Below are positions 45,397 to 54,852 of a stretch of DNA of 64,000 nt, in pieces. The notes beneath the pieces are model-generated. The model saw only the letters and a program-made list of their open reading frames with translations, did no database searches and was not told where the DNA came from. The stretch is from Rhodospirillum sp. GTDB lineage: Bacteria > Pseudomonadota > Alphaproteobacteria > Dongiales > Dongiaceae. Position numbers and translations under genes: made by a program. The number at the start of each line of letters is the position of its first letter. Within the stretch, counting starts at the first letter, position 1. Location of the stretch: the NCBI GenBank assembly GCA_013822765.1, contig PNKY01000008.1, positions 62,001-126,000 on the forward strand. The letters are read 5' to 3'.

Positions 45397-45468
45397 CAGA
45401 ACCCATCGTGGGGGCACCGGCGAACGCAATCGCCGGACTAGTCAATCATCCAAGATCAGGAAGGTACC

Positions 45469-46878
45469 ATGTCTAGCGTTAGAAAAGTGTTGGATCTCAT
45501 CAAGAAGGAAGAGATCCAGTATGTCGATTTCCGTTTCACCGATCCGCAGGGCCAGTGGCAGCATCTGGCGCACCACGTATCGACGATCACCGAGGAATTC
45601 CTCACCGAAGGCGTGATGTTCGATGGCTCGTCGATCGCCGGCTGGAAAGCGATCAACGAGTCCGACATGACGCTGCTGCCGGACTGCGACACGGCGGTGC
45701 TTGACCCGTTCTCCGCCCAGAAGCTGCTGGTCATCTTCTGCGACATCGCCGAGCCGCTGACCGGCCAAAACTATGGCCGCGATCCGCGCTCCATCGCCAA
45801 GAAGGCCGAAGCCTATGTGAAGAGCTCCGGCATCGGCGACATCGCCTATTTCGGCCCGGAGGCCGAGTTCTTCGTGTTCGACGACGTCCGCTACGACGTC
45901 AAGATGAACCAGACCTTCGTCTACATCGATAGCGAAGAAGGCCCGTACGTCTCGGGCAAGAAGTTCGACGAAGGCAATCACGGCCACCGCATGAAGGTGA
46001 AGGGCGGCTACTTCCCGGTCGCTCCGCTGGATTCGGGCGGCGACCTGCGCTCCGAGATGCTCTCCACCCTCGCAGCCATGGGCGTCGAGGTCGAGAAGCA
46101 CCACCACGAAGTGGCGCCGAGCCAGCATGAACTGGGCGTGAAGTTCGGCACGCTGGTGCACTGCGCCGACGCGATGATCAAATACAAGTACGTGGTGAAG
46201 AATGTCGCGCATGCCTACGGCAAGACCGCGACCTTCATGCCGAAACCGATCAAGGGCGACAACGGCTCGGGCATGCACGTGCACCAGTCGATCTGGAAGG
46301 GCGGCAAGCCGCTGTTCGCGGGCAACGGCTATGCCGATCTGTCCGAGATGGCGCTCTACTACATCGGCGGCATCATCAAGCATGCCAAGGCGATCAACGC
46401 CTTCACCAACCCGACCACCAACAGCTACAAGCGCCTGATCCCCGGCTTCGAAGCGCCGGTGCTGCTGGCCTATTCGTCGCGCAACCGCTCGGCGTCCTGC
46501 CGCATCCCGTATGTGGCGAGCCCGAACGGCAAGCGCGTCGAGGTCCGCTTCCCCGATCCGCTGGCCAATCCGTACCTCGCCTTCTCAGCGATGCTGATGG
46601 CCGGCCTCGACGGCATCCAGAACAAGATCCACCCGGGCGACCCGATGGACAAGAACCTGTACGACCTGCCGCCGGAAGAGCTGGCCGACGTGCCGACGGT
46701 GTGCGGCAGCCTGCGCCAGGCGCTGGAATCGCTGGAAGCCGATCACGCCTTCCTGCTCAAGGGCGACGTGTTCAACAAGGACTTCATCGAGAGCTACTCG
46801 GCGCTCAAGTGGGAAGAGGTGTATGCGCTCGAGCACACGCCGCACCCGATCGAGTACCAGATGTACTACTCGAGCTAA
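45469..46878 (+). CDS. glnA: glutamine synthetase type I
   Basis: A 469-aa GSI. Motifs: [17 protein letters not shown] (metal/glutamate), [29 protein letters not shown] (ATP and metal), [18 protein letters not shown] and the adenylylation site in NLYDLPPEE with Tyr398. It makes glutamine from glutamate, NH3 and ATP in the cytoplasm as a dodecamer. AGGAAGG precedes the ATG. Expression with glnB from the sigma-54 promoter is likely. Confidence 0.98.
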   Translation: MSSVRKVLDLIKKEEIQYVDFRFTDPQGQWQHLAHHVSTITEEFLTEGVMFDGSSIAGWKAINESDMTLLPDCDTAVLDPFSAQKLLVIFCDIAEPLTGQNYGRDPRSIAKKAEAYVKSSGIGDIAYFGPEAEFFVFDDVRYDVKMNQTFVYIDSEEGPYVSGKKFDEGNHGHRMKVKGGYFPVAPLDSGGDLRSEMLSTLAAMGVEVEKHHHEVAPSQHELGVKFGTLVHCADAMIKYKYVVKNVAHAYGKTATFMPKPIKGDNGSGMHVHQSIWKGGKPLFAGNGYADLSEMALYYIGGIIKHAKAINAFTNPTTNSYKRLIPGFEAPVLLAYSSRNRSASCRIPYVASPNGKRVEVRFPDPLANPYLAFSAMLMAGLDGIQNKIHPGDPMDKNLYDLPPEELADVPTVCGSLRQALESLEADHAFLLKGDVFNKDFIESYSALKWEEVYALEHTPHPIEYQMYYSS

Positions 46879-46920
46879 GTCGCTATTCCCTGCCGCGGTT
46901 GGCGACCCCGCGGAAATCGG

Positions 46921-46964
46921 ATCGCCCGCCCTGGAGTCTCCCTCTCGGGCGGGCGATTCATTTT
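46921..46964 (+). terminator. terminator after glnA
   Basis: ATCGCCCGCCC / GGGCGGGCGAT, a perfect 11-bp stem with a 15-nt loop, followed by TCATTTT. Its 3' end overlaps the stop of the convergent MFS gene. Confidence 0.75.
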
Positions 46965-48169
46965 GCGATGCGCGATGTCGCCGCGAACAAGCATCCCACC
47001 AGCAGTACGTTGACCCATGCCACGGCCACTAGCGTCGCGAGCGCGCCGTCCGCGCCAAACCGGACGATCAGTTCGGCCCCGATCAACGGTGCGGCGGCCT
47101 GGGCGATCAGGCTGGGCCGCGCGAGCCGACCCATAATCGGTGCGTAGTTCTTCGCGCCAAACAAGACAAGAGGCAGCGTGGCGCGGGCGATGGATTCGAG
47201 GCCGATGCCGGCACCGTAGAATACCAGGGTCAAAGCAATAACCGGCAGATGGCCCCACAGCAGGCCAAGCCCGATTGCGAGGAAGCTCACCGACGCGACC
47301 TTGGTCCAGATCGGATGGTGATACTTGCCGACCAGCATCTCGATGAAGCGGGCGCCGACCTGCGATGGCCCCACCAGCGCGCCCAGGGCGACGGCGGCCG
47401 CCAGCGTGATGTCGCGCGCCTGCAGGATGGTCAGCAGATGCACGGACATGACCGTCGATAACATCGAGGCGATGGTGATGGTGGCGGCGAGGAGGATGAA
47501 GATCGTCAGCGGAAGGGCGCTTTCCCTGCCCGTCGATTTCTCGGCAGCCGGCATGGTCTCGGTCGCTCCATTCCGCTGTTCGCGGGGCAGCGCGAGCAGA
47601 TAGATGCCGAGGCAGACCACCAGCTGGATCGCCGCATAAGCGACGCAGGCGCCGCGCCATCCCAGCGTTTGCAGGAAGAACGCCGAGAGCGGCCAGCAGA
47701 CGGTGCTGGCAAAACCGCCGAACAACGTCAGCGTGGTGATGTGCTGGCGCGCCTCCTGTCCGTAGATCCGCCCGAGCGTCGAGAACGCGGCGTCATAGAG
47801 TCCCGCGCTCATCCCCAGCCCGGTCACCAGCCACGCGGCGATGAAGACCGGGAGGTTCGGTGCGGCGGCAAGGCCGAGCTGGCCAGCCGCCAGCAGGAGG
47901 GCGCTGGCGATCAGCACCGGGCGCCCGCCATGGCGATGGATCTGGCGACCGACAAAGGGCGACGCCAGCCCCGCCATCAGCAGCCCGAGCGACAACGCGC
48001 CGATGACCCAGGTCAGCGGCCAGCCGGTGTCGGCCGCGATCGGCCGCGCCAGCACCGCGGGCAGGTAGTAGGACGAACCCCACGCCAGGATCTGGGTGAT
48101 GCCGAGGGCCGGCACGATGAGGCGCGCCGGCGGCCGCTCCGCCTGCGCCTCATCCGCCGTCACGCTCAT
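46958..48169 (-). CDS. MFS transporter of the ars-type operon
   Basis: A 403-aa, 12-span major facilitator: ALGITQILAWGSSYYLPAVL, GLASPFVGRQIHRHGGRPVL (motif A), GLGMSAGLYDAAFSTLGRIY and LTLFGGFASTVCWPLSAFFL. It starts at ATG 48169, overlapping the flavoprotein stop by 4 nt. Because it sits behind an arsR and a Cys-rich flavin monooxygenase, it is likely an exporter of arsenicals or their products (inference). It has no similarity to ArsB or Acr3. Confidence 0.88.
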   Translation of the reverse strand: MSVTADEAQAERPPARLIVPALGITQILAWGSSYYLPAVLARPIAADTGWPLTWVIGALSLGLLMAGLASPFVGRQIHRHGGRPVLIASALLLAAGQLGLAAAPNLPVFIAAWLVTGLGMSAGLYDAAFSTLGRIYGQEARQHITTLTLFGGFASTVCWPLSAFFLQTLGWRGACVAYAAIQLVVCLGIYLLALPREQRNGATETMPAAEKSTGRESALPLTIFILLAATITIASMLSTVMSVHLLTILQARDITLAAAVALGALVGPSQVGARFIEMLVGKYHHPIWTKVASVSFLAIGLGLLWGHLPVIALTLVFYGAGIGLESIARATLPLVLFGAKNYAPIMGRLARPSLIAQAAAPLIGAELIVRFGADGALATLVAVAWVNVLLVGCLFAATSRIAK

Positions 48170-49545
48170 GCGGTCGGGCCGCAGCCGCAGCCTTGCTTGC
48201 CCGCCAGCTTCGCCACGTTGTCGGCAACGCAGCAGGCATCCGCTTCCACCGGCGCCGGACCGCCGCAGCAACCGGCGCCGTCGTCGACGAAGTCGGTCTC
48301 GCAGATGCCGGTCTCGGGCAGCTTCAGCTGCACATTGTCGGCGGCCTCGAGATCGCCGGCAATCGCGGCGACCACCGAGCGCGCCTGCTCGTAGCCGGTC
48401 AGCAGCAGGAAGGTCGGCGCGCGGCCATAGCTCTTGACGCCGATGGTGTAAAAGCCCGGCTCCGGATGGGAGAGCTCGCGGTGGCCGTGCGGCGGCACCG
48501 AGCCGCAGGAATGCAGGTTGGGATCGATCAGTGGCCCGAGCGCCTTGACGCCTTCCAGCCAGGGATCGAGCTCGAGCCGCAGCTCACGCGTCATCTCGAG
48601 GTCGGGGCGTTGTCCGGTGCAGGCGATGATCTCGTCGACGCCGGTTACCTCATGAGCCCCCTCGTCGACCGTCCCCTTCAAGGTGAGGCCATCCGCGCTC
48701 TCCGCGATGGCGTTGGTGTGGAAGCCCCTGACCAGGTTGATGCGGCCCTGCTCCACCAGTGGCCGCAGCAGGCTGCCAAGCTTACCGCGGGCCGGCAGCT
48801 GGTCATTCTCTCCGCCGCCATAGATCTTACTCATGTTCTTTCCGCGCACGATCCAGGTAACCTTTGTCTTTGCAGCATTCTTGCAAAGCTGAGCGAGGTC
48901 GAGCAGGACGTTGATGGCGCTGTAGCCGGCGCCGACCACGGCGATCCGCTTGTCGGCATAGCGCGCACGCTGGGCGCCGAGCACATCGGGCATGCCGTAC
49001 GCGATGCGCTTCTGGAACCGGCGCTCGCCCTCGGCGTCCAGGCCGGATCCGCCCAGCGGGTTCTGATTCTGCCAGGTTCCCGAAGCATCGATCACGGCGC
49101 GCGCCAGCACGGTCTGCTGAGCGCCGTCGCTGTTCTCGATCCGCAACTCGAACGGCTTGGCCTCGCGACCCTTGCTCGACATCTTGTCGGCGCCCGCGCG
49201 CGTGATGCGCACGACCTTGGCGTTGGTGCGGATGTACAGCGACAGCGCCTGATGCCGCGACAGCGGCTTCAGATAGTGGCGGTAGATGTCCTCGCCGGTC
49301 GGCAGCGCGTTGGGATCGGGCAAGGACCAACCGGTCGCTTCCAGCAGACGGCGCGATGCGGTGTCGACGCTCTGCTCCCAGGTGGTGAAGATGCGCACAT
49401 GCGCCCAGTCGCGCACGCTCGCACCGACCGTTTGGCCCGCTTCGTAGGCGGTGACGGGAACCCCGCGCTCCACCAGATGCGCCACGGCGGCCAGGCCGAT
49501 GGGTCCCGCGCCGATGACGGCAACTGGAAGGTCGTTCGCGCTCAT
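48166..49545 (-). CDS. flavin-dependent monooxygenase, ArsO-like, with Cys-rich tail
   Basis: A 459-aa flavoprotein. FAD motif VAVIGAGPIGLAAVAHL at 8-24, second nucleotide motif RIAVVGAGYSAINVLLDLA near 210. VRDWAHVRIFTTWEQSVD resembles class B flavin monooxygenases. The last 45 residues hold CETDF, GCCGG, ACC and GCGCG, a thiol-rich tail that could bind As(III) or another soft metal. ATG 49545 follows GAGGAG at a 9-nt spacing; ATG 49554 is too close. The second gene of arsR-FMO-MFS. The oxidised substrate is unproven. Confidence 0.8.
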   Translation of the reverse strand: MSANDLPVAVIGAGPIGLAAVAHLVERGVPVTAYEAGQTVGASVRDWAHVRIFTTWEQSVDTASRRLLEATGWSLPDPNALPTGEDIYRHYLKPLSRHQALSLYIRTNAKVVRITRAGADKMSSKGREAKPFELRIENSDGAQQTVLARAVIDASGTWQNQNPLGGSGLDAEGERRFQKRIAYGMPDVLGAQRARYADKRIAVVGAGYSAINVLLDLAQLCKNAAKTKVTWIVRGKNMSKIYGGGENDQLPARGKLGSLLRPLVEQGRINLVRGFHTNAIAESADGLTLKGTVDEGAHEVTGVDEIIACTGQRPDLEMTRELRLELDPWLEGVKALGPLIDPNLHSCGSVPPHGHRELSHPEPGFYTIGVKSYGRAPTFLLLTGYEQARSVVAAIAGDLEAADNVQLKLPETGICETDFVDDGAGCCGGPAPVEADACCVADNVAKLAGKQGCGCGPTA

Positions 49546-49562
49546 GATCTTCATCTCCTCGC

Positions 49563-49584
49563 TATTTCCACAATCATCGAAATA
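49563..49584. promoter_or_regulatory. ArsR box 1 (between FMO and arsR)
   Basis: TATTTC-N10-GAAATA with inner TATTTCCA / TCGAAATA. It lies in the 57-bp gap between arsR and the monooxygenase start. Confidence 0.65.
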
Positions 49585-49602
49585 CCAAGTCAAAAAAAGG
49601 GG

Positions 49603-49917
49603 CTAGGCCGCCTTCTCCGCGCTCTGGCAACTGGCCTCGACGCAGCACTCGTCCACCATGTAGCCGACCAGCCGGTTCATCGCCGGGTAGTTGGTCCGGC
49701 AGATCAGCGTGGTGCCCTGGCGCTCCTGCGAGACCAGGCCAGCTTCCCGTAAATGCCGGATGTGATGCGACAGCGTCGAAGCGGCGAGGCCAACCTTCTC
49801 CTGCAGCACGCCGCAGGGGAGCCCCTCGTCGCCGGCGCGCACCAGCGCACGGTAAATCTTCAGCCGCACCGGGCTCCCCAGGGATTCAAGCTGACGCGCT
49901 GCTATTTCGAGTTTCAT
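49603..49917 (-). CDS. arsR: ArsR-family metalloregulator
   Basis: A 104-aa repressor: RQLESLGSPVRLKIYRALVR, LQEKVGLAASTLSHHIRHL (recognition helix), REAGLVSQERQGTTLICRTN. Cys are at LPCGVL (35) and in the C-terminal VDECCVEASCQS cluster, a plausible As(III)/Sb(III) site of the C-terminal-CC type rather than the ELCVCDL type. It heads the operon with the monooxygenase and MFS genes. One of three identical-architecture palindromes overlaps its start codon, implying autorepression. Confidence 0.9.
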   Translation of the reverse strand: MKLEIAARQLESLGSPVRLKIYRALVRAGDEGLPCGVLQEKVGLAASTLSHHIRHLREAGLVSQERQGTTLICRTNYPAMNRLVGYMVDECCVEASCQSAEKAA

Positions 49918-49924
49918 GGAAATA
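49903..49924. promoter_or_regulatory. ArsR box 2 (overlapping arsR start)
   Basis: TATTTC-N10-GAAATA; inner TATTTCGA / TGGAAATA. It spans the arsR ATG (49915-49917), so binding would also block translation initiation on nascent RNA-DNA complexes or transcription early on. Confidence 0.65.
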
Positions 49925-49956
49925 TAATGTCAGCACTATAGCCGGCGCACAAGCGG

Positions 49957-49978
49957 TATTTCGATAAACTTTGAAATA
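49957..49978. promoter_or_regulatory. ArsR box 3 (promoter-proximal)
   Basis: TATTTC-N10-GAAATA; inner TATTTCGA / TTGAAATA. It is 40-61 bp upstream of arsR, where a promoter would lie, and 117 bp before the divergent PLP-enzyme gene. Confidence 0.7.
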
Positions 49979-50094
49979 ACAAACGCTATTGGAGCTCCCA
50001 CCTGCGGGCCAACGCGCCGCAGACCATGGGCTTTTTGTTTGCGGTACCATGGGTTAGCTTCGATGGCTCTAACAGCCCTTGATCGAGCCGACTC

Positions 50095-51234
50095 ATGACC
50101 AGCAACAACAGCTCCCCCGAAACCCTGTGTGCCCAGGCGATGGGCTGGATCGACGAAACCACCAAGGCGATCGTCCAGCCGGTCCATGTATCCACGACCT
50201 ATCTGCGCGACGAGGACAATGAATACCGGTCCGGCCGCTCCTATGTGCGCGGAGACAATCCGACCTGGGACCAGGGCGAGGCGCTGATCACCCGACTCGA
50301 GAACGGCGCCGCGACGCTGCTGTTCTCTGCAGGCATGGCAGCGGCGACGGCGCCGTTCCTGGCCTTGCGGCCCGGCGACCACGTCGTCATTCCCGAGGTG
50401 ATGTATTGGGCCCTCCGCAAGTGGCTGCTCGGCCCCTTGACCGAATGGGGCATCAAGGTCGACCTAGTCGACATGACCGAGCTCGAGCGCGTGCAGGCGG
50501 CAATGCGGCCTGGCAAGACCAAGATCATCTGGGCGGAGACGCCATCCAACCCGATGTGGCAGGTGTTCGATTTGAAAGCACTGGCGGAGATTGCGCACAG
50601 CGTGGGCGCGCGGCTCGCCGTGGATTCCACCTGCGCCACGCCGATCCTGACGCAGCCGATCGCGCTGGGCGCGGATCTCGTGATGCATGCCGCGACCAAA
50701 TACCTGAACGGCCATTCCGACGTGCTCGCCGGATCGCTGACCACCGCGCGGCAGGATGAATACTGGCAGCGCATCTGCGGCGTGCGCACCAGCTGCGGCG
50801 CGGTGCTGGGCAGTTTCGAGGCGTGGCTGCTGGTGCGCGGCATGCGCACGCTGCCGCTGCGCGTGAAGCAGTGCAGCGCCAACGCACTCTATCTGGCTGA
50901 GCAGCTGGAGCGGCATCCCGGTGTCGAGCAGGTGCTGTATCCCGGCCTCCCCAGCCATCCGCAGCACGCGCTCGCCAGGCGCCAGATGCATGGCGGCTTC
51001 GGCGGCATGCTCTCGATCCGGGTCAAGGGCGGCGAAGCGGCGGCGGTGCGCTGCGCCGCGCGCGTCCAGCTGTGGAAGCGCGCCACCTCGCTCGGCGGGG
51101 TGGAGAGCCTTATCGAGCATCGCGCCTCGATTGAAGGCCCGAGCACGCCGGTGCCGCGCGACCTGCTGCGGCTGTCGGCGGGCATCGAGAGCGGCGAGGA
51201 GCTTCTGGCGGATCTCGCCCAGGCCCTCACCTAA
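50095..51234 (+). CDS. Cys/Met metabolism PLP-dependent enzyme (cystathionine gamma-synthase/beta-lyase family)
   Basis: A 379-aa fold-type I enzyme. YVRGDNPTWDQGEALITRLE, SAGMAAATAPFLALRPGDHV, AETPSNPMWQVFD, and the PLP lysine in HAATKYLNGHSDVLAGSL. GGFGGMLSIRVKGGE and ATSLGGVESLIEHRAS complete the family pattern. It could be a cystathionine beta-lyase or gamma-synthase, or a decarboxylating aminotransferase relative. There is no strong ribosome binding site. Divergent from arsR; a link to thiol supply for arsenic defence is possible but speculative. Confidence 0.9.
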   Translation: MTSNNSSPETLCAQAMGWIDETTKAIVQPVHVSTTYLRDEDNEYRSGRSYVRGDNPTWDQGEALITRLENGAATLLFSAGMAAATAPFLALRPGDHVVIPEVMYWALRKWLLGPLTEWGIKVDLVDMTELERVQAAMRPGKTKIIWAETPSNPMWQVFDLKALAEIAHSVGARLAVDSTCATPILTQPIALGADLVMHAATKYLNGHSDVLAGSLTTARQDEYWQRICGVRTSCGAVLGSFEAWLLVRGMRTLPLRVKQCSANALYLAEQLERHPGVEQVLYPGLPSHPQHALARRQMHGGFGGMLSIRVKGGEAAAVRCAARVQLWKRATSLGGVESLIEHRASIEGPSTPVPRDLLRLSAGIESGEELLADLAQALT

Positions 51235-51343
51235 CCCCCGAGGGTATAGAACGACCAGTATACAGTTGATCTTAGGACTCTATTTACCGCTCCGCCGTAG
51301 CCTTGGCGCCCAACGGGCTTAGGTCAAAACGGGGCGTTTCACG

Positions 51344-53011
51344 ATGAATATTTGGGGCAAGATGATGGTCTCGGCCGGCGGCGCCGTGGTGGCGACGATG
51401 CTGGTCGGCGCGGTTGGTCTTTTCGGAATGGAAAAGATTGACGATGCGATCGATAGCCAGGCCGGCGTCGGCTCCCTCATGAAGCAGCACATGGCCGCCG
51501 ATCTCGGCCGCGCCAAGCTGGTCAACCAGGTCGAGCGCGCGATCCGCATCGGGCGCATGAATCGTAGCGAAGGCCCCGCCGTCATCGAAGGCGTAAAGGT
51601 CGACGTCGCGGCGGTGCTGGCCAATCTCAGCGAGCAGGCGCCCGCCGCTCTGTCGGCGGAGGTGGGCCAGGAGATGGTGGATGCGCACGCCGCCATGAAG
51701 GGCTTTGCCGGAGAAGCGTCGACCCTGATCGAGTTGGCCTTCGCCGACAACTACAAAGCCAACATGAACCTCGAGGCCTTCCTGACCTTGTCCAAGGACC
51801 TCACGCTGCGCATGGCGCAGCTGAGCGACAAGCTGGAAGCGGTCAGCGCAGCGACCGCCGCGGAGACGGCGAGCCTCAAGGAAACCCTGATGATGGCCAT
51901 GATCGCCGTCATCCTCGTGGCGATCGGCGGCCTGCTGGCCTTCAACATCCTGGTGGCCCGTTCGGTGTCGCGGCCGGTGGCGCTGGTCACGCGCATCATG
52001 GGCCGCATGGCCGGCGGCGAGCGCACCATCGACGTACCGACAACGAACAGCGCGGACGAGATCGGCCAGATGTACGCTGCCCTCTCAACCTTCAAGGAGA
52101 GCCTGACCAAGGCCGACCGACTCGCCGAGCAGGAACAGGCCGAGGCCGAGGCGCGCGCCAAGCGCGGCGACCGGATGGAAGCCGTCTGCCACGGCTTCGA
52201 CGAAGCGATCACCGGCCTGCTCAAGGGCGTTGAAGACGTCATGGCCGAGCTGCGGCGTTCGGCGCAGACCATGTCCGAGGCCGCGCGTCAGACCGAAGTC
52301 GAGGCCAAGGCCGCCAACGCGGCATCGCAATCGGCCGGCAGCAACGTCAACTCCGTCGCCGGCGCGACCGAGGAGCTGGTGGCCTCCGTGGGCGAGATCG
52401 GCCGACAGACCGAGCGCTCATCGGAGATCGCCGCCCGCGCCGCCGCGCGCGCCAGCGAGACCGACAAGCAGATCCAGGGCCTCGCCGAGGCGGCGCAGAA
52501 AGTCGGCGACGTGGTCAAGCTCATCACCGACATCGCCGAGCAGACCAACCTGCTGGCGCTCAACGCCACCATCGAAGCGGCGCGCGCCGGTGAAGCCGGC
52601 AAGGGCTTCGCCGTGGTCGCAAGCGAAGTGAAGAACCTCGCCAACCAGACCGCGCACGCGACCGAGGAAATTGCCCAGCAGGTCGCCACCATCCAGAGCG
52701 AGACCAAGACTGCGGTCGCGGCGATCCAGGGCATCTCCACCATCGTCGGCGAGATCAACCAGATTGCCTCGGCCATCGCCGCCGCGATCGAGCAGCAAGG
52801 ATCGGCGACGCGCGAGATCGCCCGCAATGTCGAGGGCGCGTCGAGCGGCACCCAGTCGGTCAGCGCCAGCATCGGGCACGTATCCGAGGCCGCCACTCAG
52901 ACCGGCGGCGCCGCCAAGGCCATGCTCGATGCCGTCACCAAGCTGGCCGAACGGTCAACCCAGGTCCAAGGCAAGGTCAGCGATTTCCTGCGCGAGATCC
53001 GCAGCGCCTAG
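51344..53011 (+). CDS. methyl-accepting chemotaxis protein
   Basis: A 555-aa receptor. TM1 at 8-28, a helical periplasmic sensor of about 150 residues, TM2 at about 186-206 (MIAVILVAIGGLLAFNILVA), HAMP to about 260, then the cytoplasmic coiled coil with the invariant tip EQTNLLALNATIEAARAGEA near 400 (KGFAVVASEVKNLANQTAHA follows). The ligand is unknown. There are no che genes in the window. It has no pentapeptide CheR tether at its end (REIRSA). Confidence 0.94.
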   Translation: MNIWGKMMVSAGGAVVATMLVGAVGLFGMEKIDDAIDSQAGVGSLMKQHMAADLGRAKLVNQVERAIRIGRMNRSEGPAVIEGVKVDVAAVLANLSEQAPAALSAEVGQEMVDAHAAMKGFAGEASTLIELAFADNYKANMNLEAFLTLSKDLTLRMAQLSDKLEAVSAATAAETASLKETLMMAMIAVILVAIGGLLAFNILVARSVSRPVALVTRIMGRMAGGERTIDVPTTNSADEIGQMYAALSTFKESLTKADRLAEQEQAEAEARAKRGDRMEAVCHGFDEAITGLLKGVEDVMAELRRSAQTMSEAARQTEVEAKAANAASQSAGSNVNSVAGATEELVASVGEIGRQTERSSEIAARAAARASETDKQIQGLAEAAQKVGDVVKLITDIAEQTNLLALNATIEAARAGEAGKGFAVVASEVKNLANQTAHATEEIAQQVATIQSETKTAVAAIQGISTIVGEINQIASAIAAAIEQQGSATREIARNVEGASSGTQSVSASIGHVSEAATQTGGAAKAMLDAVTKLAERSTQVQGKVSDFLREIRSA

Positions 53012-53274
53012 GGCGCCGCGCACGGAAACGGTTGCCAGCGCGCCGCGAAACACGCACCCTTCAGCAAGCTTGGTGCGTGATCCGATTCGACATACTGGAT
53101 CATTTCGCATCCGGAACCAGGAGGGCGGCTCGATGTTGTGTCGTAACCGGGCCGCTGGTGGCCCGGATTGCGGCTTAACGGCTCTTTAAGGCTGTTTGGC
53201 ATAAGCTTTGCTGAAAGGGAGGTAAGCAATCGTTGCTTCGGTGGTCGCCGGCCAGTCGGCGACTGGAGGTCGAC

Positions 53275-54003
53275 ATGATGCGTTGCTTACGACTTACCTA
53301 CCTTGCCCTCTGCGGCGCGCTGATCTCGTTCAACGCCGCCGCAGAAGAATTGAGCACCGATGCCAATATAATCACCGGCCTCGATGTCTCCAGCTCCATC
53401 AATGCACAAGAGACGATGCTCCAGATCGAGGGGATGGCCGCGGCTATCCGCTCGCCCGCGATTCTCGCGGCGATCCAGCATGGACGCCACGGGCGGATCG
53501 GTTTCTCGGTGTTCGTCTGGGCGGACGGCGACTATCCGGAACTGGTTTCCTGGCGCCTCATCGGCACCGCCGAGGATGCGGAGGCAACCTCGCAGGAGAT
53601 CAGCGCCCGTCTGCAATCGCTCGTCGACTCGTCCTCGCGCTCGGTCGGCACGCTGACCAATCTGTCTGGTGCGATCGATCATGCTTCGGACATGCTGCGT
53701 GAGGCGCCATTCGCCAGCAACCGCGCCGTCGTCAACATCATCGGCAACGGCGAGGACAATGTCGGCGAGGATCCGCAGCGCGCGCGGGCCGACCTGCTCG
53801 CGCAGGGCGTCACCATCAACGGCGTTGTGGTGGGCGGCGATATGGCGGTGCTCAACTATTATCGCCAGCAGGTGATCGGCGGCCGCGCCGCCTTCGTTCT
53901 GCCGGCGGACAAGGCCGAGACGCTGGTGCAGGTATTCGCGCTCAAGTTCGTTTCGGAGATCGCGATGCACATCCAGCCGGCGGTTCGGCCGGATCGGCTG
54001 TAA
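53275..54003 (+). CDS. DUF1194 secreted protein (copy 1)
   Basis: A 242-aa VWA-like protein of the DUF1194 family with a signal peptide (CLRLTYLALCGALISFNAAA). ITGLDVSSSINAQETMLQIE is the MIDAS-like D-x-S-x-S start, and GRIGFSVFVWADGDYP, LTNLSGAIDHASDMLRE and VNIIGNGEDNVG follow. GGAGG lies 5 nt before ATG 53275. The stop codon is the start of the 16-bp tandem repeat. A paralogue follows at 54127. The function is unknown, possibly metal-dependent protein binding in the periplasm. Confidence 0.9.
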   Translation: MMRCLRLTYLALCGALISFNAAAEELSTDANIITGLDVSSSINAQETMLQIEGMAAAIRSPAILAAIQHGRHGRIGFSVFVWADGDYPELVSWRLIGTAEDAEATSQEISARLQSLVDSSSRSVGTLTNLSGAIDHASDMLREAPFASNRAVVNIIGNGEDNVGEDPQRARADLLAQGVTINGVVVGGDMAVLNYYRQQVIGGRAAFVLPADKAETLVQVFALKFVSEIAMHIQPAVRPDRL

Positions 54004-54078
54004 CACGGGCCGGCTGTAACACGGGCCGACTGTAACACTGGCCGGCAGTAACACAGGCCGGCTGCAACACAGGCGGCC
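53992..54078. repeat. 16-bp tandem repeat, about 5.4 copies
   Basis: Units GGCCGGCTGTAACACG with few changes begin at 53992, 54008, 54024, 54040 and 54056, with a partial sixth. The first unit supplies the stop codon of the DUF1194 gene (TAA 54001-54003). Later units each keep TAA or CAA. It lies between two DUF1194 paralogues. Confidence 0.95.
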
Positions 54079-54126
54079 ACACAATCGGCTTGACGCCTCC
54101 CGGCGGCGGGGCGAATGCTATGAGCC

Positions 54127-54852
54127 GTGCGCCGTCCGATCGCCCTCCTGGTGTTGGCTTGGGCCTTGTTTGCTGGCCGGCTCGCGTACGCCGACGGCGT
54201 CTGGACCGACGCCAACATCGTCACCGGTCTCGATTTCTCCGGCTCGATCGATCCCCGCGACGCCCAGGTCCAGATCGACGGCATCACGATGGCGATCCGC
54301 TCGCCGCAGATCATCGCTGCAATCAAGAACGGCAATCACGGACGCGTCGGATTCGCGGTGTTCGTGTGGGCCAGCGGCAACTATCCGATCCTGCTGACCT
54401 GGCGCCAAATCGGCTCGCCTGAGGAAGCGGCGGCGGTGGCGGATGACGTCGAGAACGGGCTGCACGCGCTCCTGGGCTCGGACGCGCTGGTCAAGCTTGG
54501 CGCCCTGACAGACCTGTCGGGCGCGATGGAGTATGGCGGAGAGCTGCTGCGCACCGCGCCGTTCGCCACCCAACATCGGTTCGTCAACATCGTCGGCAAC
54601 GGCATCGACAATGTCGGCCAAGGCGCCCGGCCGGTGCGCGACCGCCTGGTCGCGGAAGGCATCACCATCAACGGCGTCGCCCTGGGTTACGACAAGACGC
54701 TGTTCGCCTACCTCAAGCGCGATGTGATCGGCGGGCCCGAATCGTTCGCGCTGATGGCCGACGATCCGGAGAAGCTGGTCGAGGTGATGGCGCGGAAGTT
54801 CGTGACGGAGATCGTGTTCAACGCCGGCGGCGCCGATCAGGCGTTGCGGTAA
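54127..54852 (+). CDS. DUF1194 secreted protein (copy 2)
   Basis: A 241-aa paralogue: signal peptide MRRPIALLVLAWALFAGRLA, MIDAS-like VTGLDFSGSIDPRDAQVQID, GRVGFAVFVWASGNYPILLT and FVNIVGNGIDNVGQG. It starts at GTG 54127; an ATG at 54120 is in another frame. Its residues at the MIDAS (DFSGS versus DVSSS) match the pattern, so both copies could bind metal. Its end overlaps the convergent carbonic anhydrase-like gene by 16 nt. Confidence 0.88.
   Translation: MRRPIALLVLAWALFAGRLAYADGVWTDANIVTGLDFSGSIDPRDAQVQIDGITMAIRSPQIIAAIKNGNHGRVGFAVFVWASGNYPILLTWRQIGSPEEAAAVADDVENGLHALLGSDALVKLGALTDLSGAMEYGGELLRTAPFATQHRFVNIVGNGIDNVGQGARPVRDRLVAEGITINGVALGYDKTLFAYLKRDVIGGPESFALMADDPEKLVEVMARKFVTEIVFNAGGADQALR

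Noticed and set aside
45417-45436. glnB-glnA intergenic hairpin as a full terminator
   Set aside because: CCGGCG/CGCCGG has an 8-nt loop and no T-run, so it is at most a processing or attenuation element.
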